IMG/VR virus record: IMGVR_UViG_3300020401_000012
Location: 1 to 32,505 of that record
From: a virus
Strand: one strand, 5' to 3'
DNA: 32,505 bases
In this document: piece after piece, positions 31,198-32,505 of the stretch
How the letters are laid out: each line of letters starts with the position of its first letter
Numbering within the stretch: the first letter of the stretch is position 1
Program-made: the position numbers and the translations under genes
The notes under the pieces: generated by a model
What the model was told of the DNA's origin: nothing
Databases searched by the model: none
Seen by the model: only the letters and a program-made list of their open reading frames with translations

Positions 31198-32505
31198 TTA
31201 TCCTTCCGCTGGCCTATCTGGGGCTGCACCTTCTACATCTGGATTTGGACCGCCAGGCGGTGCGCCTTCACTTTCAGCCATCATTTGTTGAACATCTGGA
31301 GGACGCCCTGCTGCTGCTGCTGCACCAGGCCCCTCAGCTGGTGGACCCCCAGGACCAGCCATTCCTTGTTGCTGCGCCAGCATCTGCTGAGCCTGCTGTA
31401 TAATTTGCGCTCTCTGTTCTGGAGTAGTTCTAAGGTTGGCATCAATACCTAAGTTGTCTAATAAGTAATCCCCAACAGCCTCTGGATTTATTAGGGCGCC
31501 ACCAGCACCACCCAGAGCCTGGGATATCTGCATAAATTGTAATATGTTTCCAACCTTCTCCATATTCTGTGCCATAGCCAAAGGAGACTGAGGTTCAATC
31601 TGTACTTCTAATCCATTTAATTTTAGTGGTAGTTCTATCAAACCTTCTTGGTCCATTAACTCTAAAGTCCTGGTAATGATTGGCGTCATAGTTTCGTTAA
31701 TCAATCTACCAAAAGCAGAACCTAAGTTTTGACTTAACTCTTTCATTCGTTCTACAATTTCAGTTGCAGACCTTGCACTCATGTTATCTGGAGGCAGGCT
31801 TTCATCTAAAAGAGTTTTCTTAATATTCATTCGTAAATCATTTGCTATCAATGAAGATAGGTTAGCATCTCCACTTCTAGGCAATGGTGCTAAACTTGGA
31901 CCCCTTGGGCCTCCGTTACTAGATACACCTATGATAGCACCAGGTACTATTTGAATAGCTTGAGGATTAAGAACGCCATCATCTACCGCAGTAAATACTC
32001 CACCAATACTTAGGCTGGCATTTTTTAAGTTTAATTCTACAACTTTGTTCAGCGTCTTAATATCTGGTAAGGCATATAAACAAACACCTCTTCCATATAT
32101 TTCACCAGGCGCAACCATGTACCTGGATATAATCCAAGGAAAAGATTTTAATGTTTTATGAAGGATTTTATAATCCCCCTCCATTGTCATTAAACAATAA
32201 TCAAAATCTCCATCATCATTTGGATAAGTAGCCTCTAAGAGTTCAACTCTTTCCATAGGCCTTTCTTGATATTTCTGAGCAAGTTCTTCTGGTATATCGC
32301 TTTCTGGAAATTCTTTTTGTATAGCCTCAAAAGGTTTTTTAAATTTTCTAAATACAAAATTAGGTTTACCCATAGGCCCTTCGTCAAAAGTAACCTGGTA
32401 CATAGGTATAGAAGTAAACTTTATAGGCTGAACATCATCTCCTTTTTGAATGAGCATGCAGGCAGTACCCACCGCTAAATCTAAAAGAAACTCACCTATT
32501 GCTAA
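31198..32505 (-). CDS. Portal (head-to-tail connector), C-terminal part
   Basis: This is the continuation of the portal gene that starts at 443 on the circle; bases 32429-32505 duplicate 1-77. The apparent GTG start near 32472 is internal. The core has the connector-family features of an extended beta/alpha body (for example YGRGVCLYALPDIKTLNKV) and a stretch near DNMSARSATEIVERMKEL. The C-terminus is rich in Q, A, G and P (LAQQQGMAGPGGPP and onward), probably a flexible tail. It ends 2 bases before the start of the next gene at 31195. It acts at the unique capsid vertex and should bind the terminase encoded at 1640-3172. Confidence 0.9.
   Translation of the reverse strand, partial: LAIGEFLLDLAVGTACMLIQKGDDVQPIKFTSIPMYQVTFDEGPMGKPNFVFRKFKKPFEAIQKEFPESDIPEELAQKYQERPMERVELLEATYPNDDGDFDYCLMTMEGDYKILHKTLKSFPWIISRYMVAPGEIYGRGVCLYALPDIKTLNKVVELNLKNASLSIGGVFTAVDDGVLNPQAIQIVPGAIIGVSSNGGPRGPSLAPLPRSGDANLSSLIANDLRMNIKKTLLDESLPPDNMSARSATEIVERMKELSQNLGSAFGRLINETMTPIITRTLELMDQEGLIELPLKLNGLEVQIEPQSPLAMAQNMEKVGNILQFMQISQALGGAGGALINPEAVGDYLLDNLGIDANLRTTPEQRAQIIQQAQQMLAQQQGMAGPGGPPAEGPGAAAAAGRPPDVQQMMAESEGAPPGGPNPDVEGAAPDRPAEG
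32429..32505. repeat. Terminal direct repeat, copy 2 (circular assembly overlap)
   Basis: Exact copy of bases 1-77. Removing one copy gives a 32,428-bp circle. It lies inside the portal coding sequence, and a true packaged terminal repeat inside that gene would be unusual. Confidence 0.95.

Noticed and set aside
1-32505. tRNA genes, CRISPR arrays, insertion sequences
   Set aside because: No cloverleaf-like segment, regularly spaced repeats or transposase was recognised in a reading of both strands; a covariance-model search would be needed to exclude a tRNA fully.

Overview
The window is a complete, circularly assembled genome of a small tailed phage of podovirus type. The first 77 bases are repeated exactly as the last 77, so the unit genome is 32,428 bp and the portal gene runs across the cut. 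The virion genes are of T7/BPP-1 type: head-to-tail connector, scaffold, HK97-fold capsid, tail tubular proteins A and B, internal ejection proteins and a T7-type fibre N-terminus. I see no DNA polymerase, helicase, primase, RNA polymerase, tRNA or CRISPR array, so replication and transcription must lean on the host. A GTA-type 3TM holin, small families common in marine phages, and complete absence of the CcrM site GANTC suggest an alphaproteobacterial, probably aquatic, host. That is inference.

Layout. A divergent control region at 6435-6542 feeds two units. The minus-strand unit runs from 6434 down through position 1, re-enters at 32428 and continues down to 12004. In order it carries a ribbon-helix-helix regulator, a DUF1064 nuclease overlapping a stand-alone DnaA domain IV protein, a winged-helix replication protein, small proteins, terminase small and large subunits, a GNAT-fold protein, portal, scaffold, capsid, tail tube proteins, four ejection proteins, a fibre, an RCC1-repeat tail protein, and a lysis cluster with several small membrane proteins and an M15 endolysin. 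The plus-strand unit (6543-11959) carries an ArdC-type antirestriction protein, small accessory proteins, a strong terminator, then a second promoter driving a serine recombinase, a small membrane protein, a YqaJ-type exonuclease, a RecT-type annealing protein and a LexA-like DNA-binding protein lacking the protease domain. The two units converge at a possible H-type pseudoknot at 11955-11997.

How it may work. DnaA-IV and the winged-helix protein could direct host replication proteins to the phage origin; exonuclease plus annealase would supply recombination-dependent replication or concatemer formation for packaging. The two plus-strand transcription starts share a GAAC-N7-TAAC motif and leader, a candidate target of the LexA-like protein. 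The most unusual signals are compositional: by eye I found no GATC, no GANTC, no ACGT and no YCGR tetramer in the whole window, although each would be expected dozens to over a hundred times, while GGCGCC is about tenfold over-represented. With ArdC, this points to strong selection by host restriction or DNA modification.
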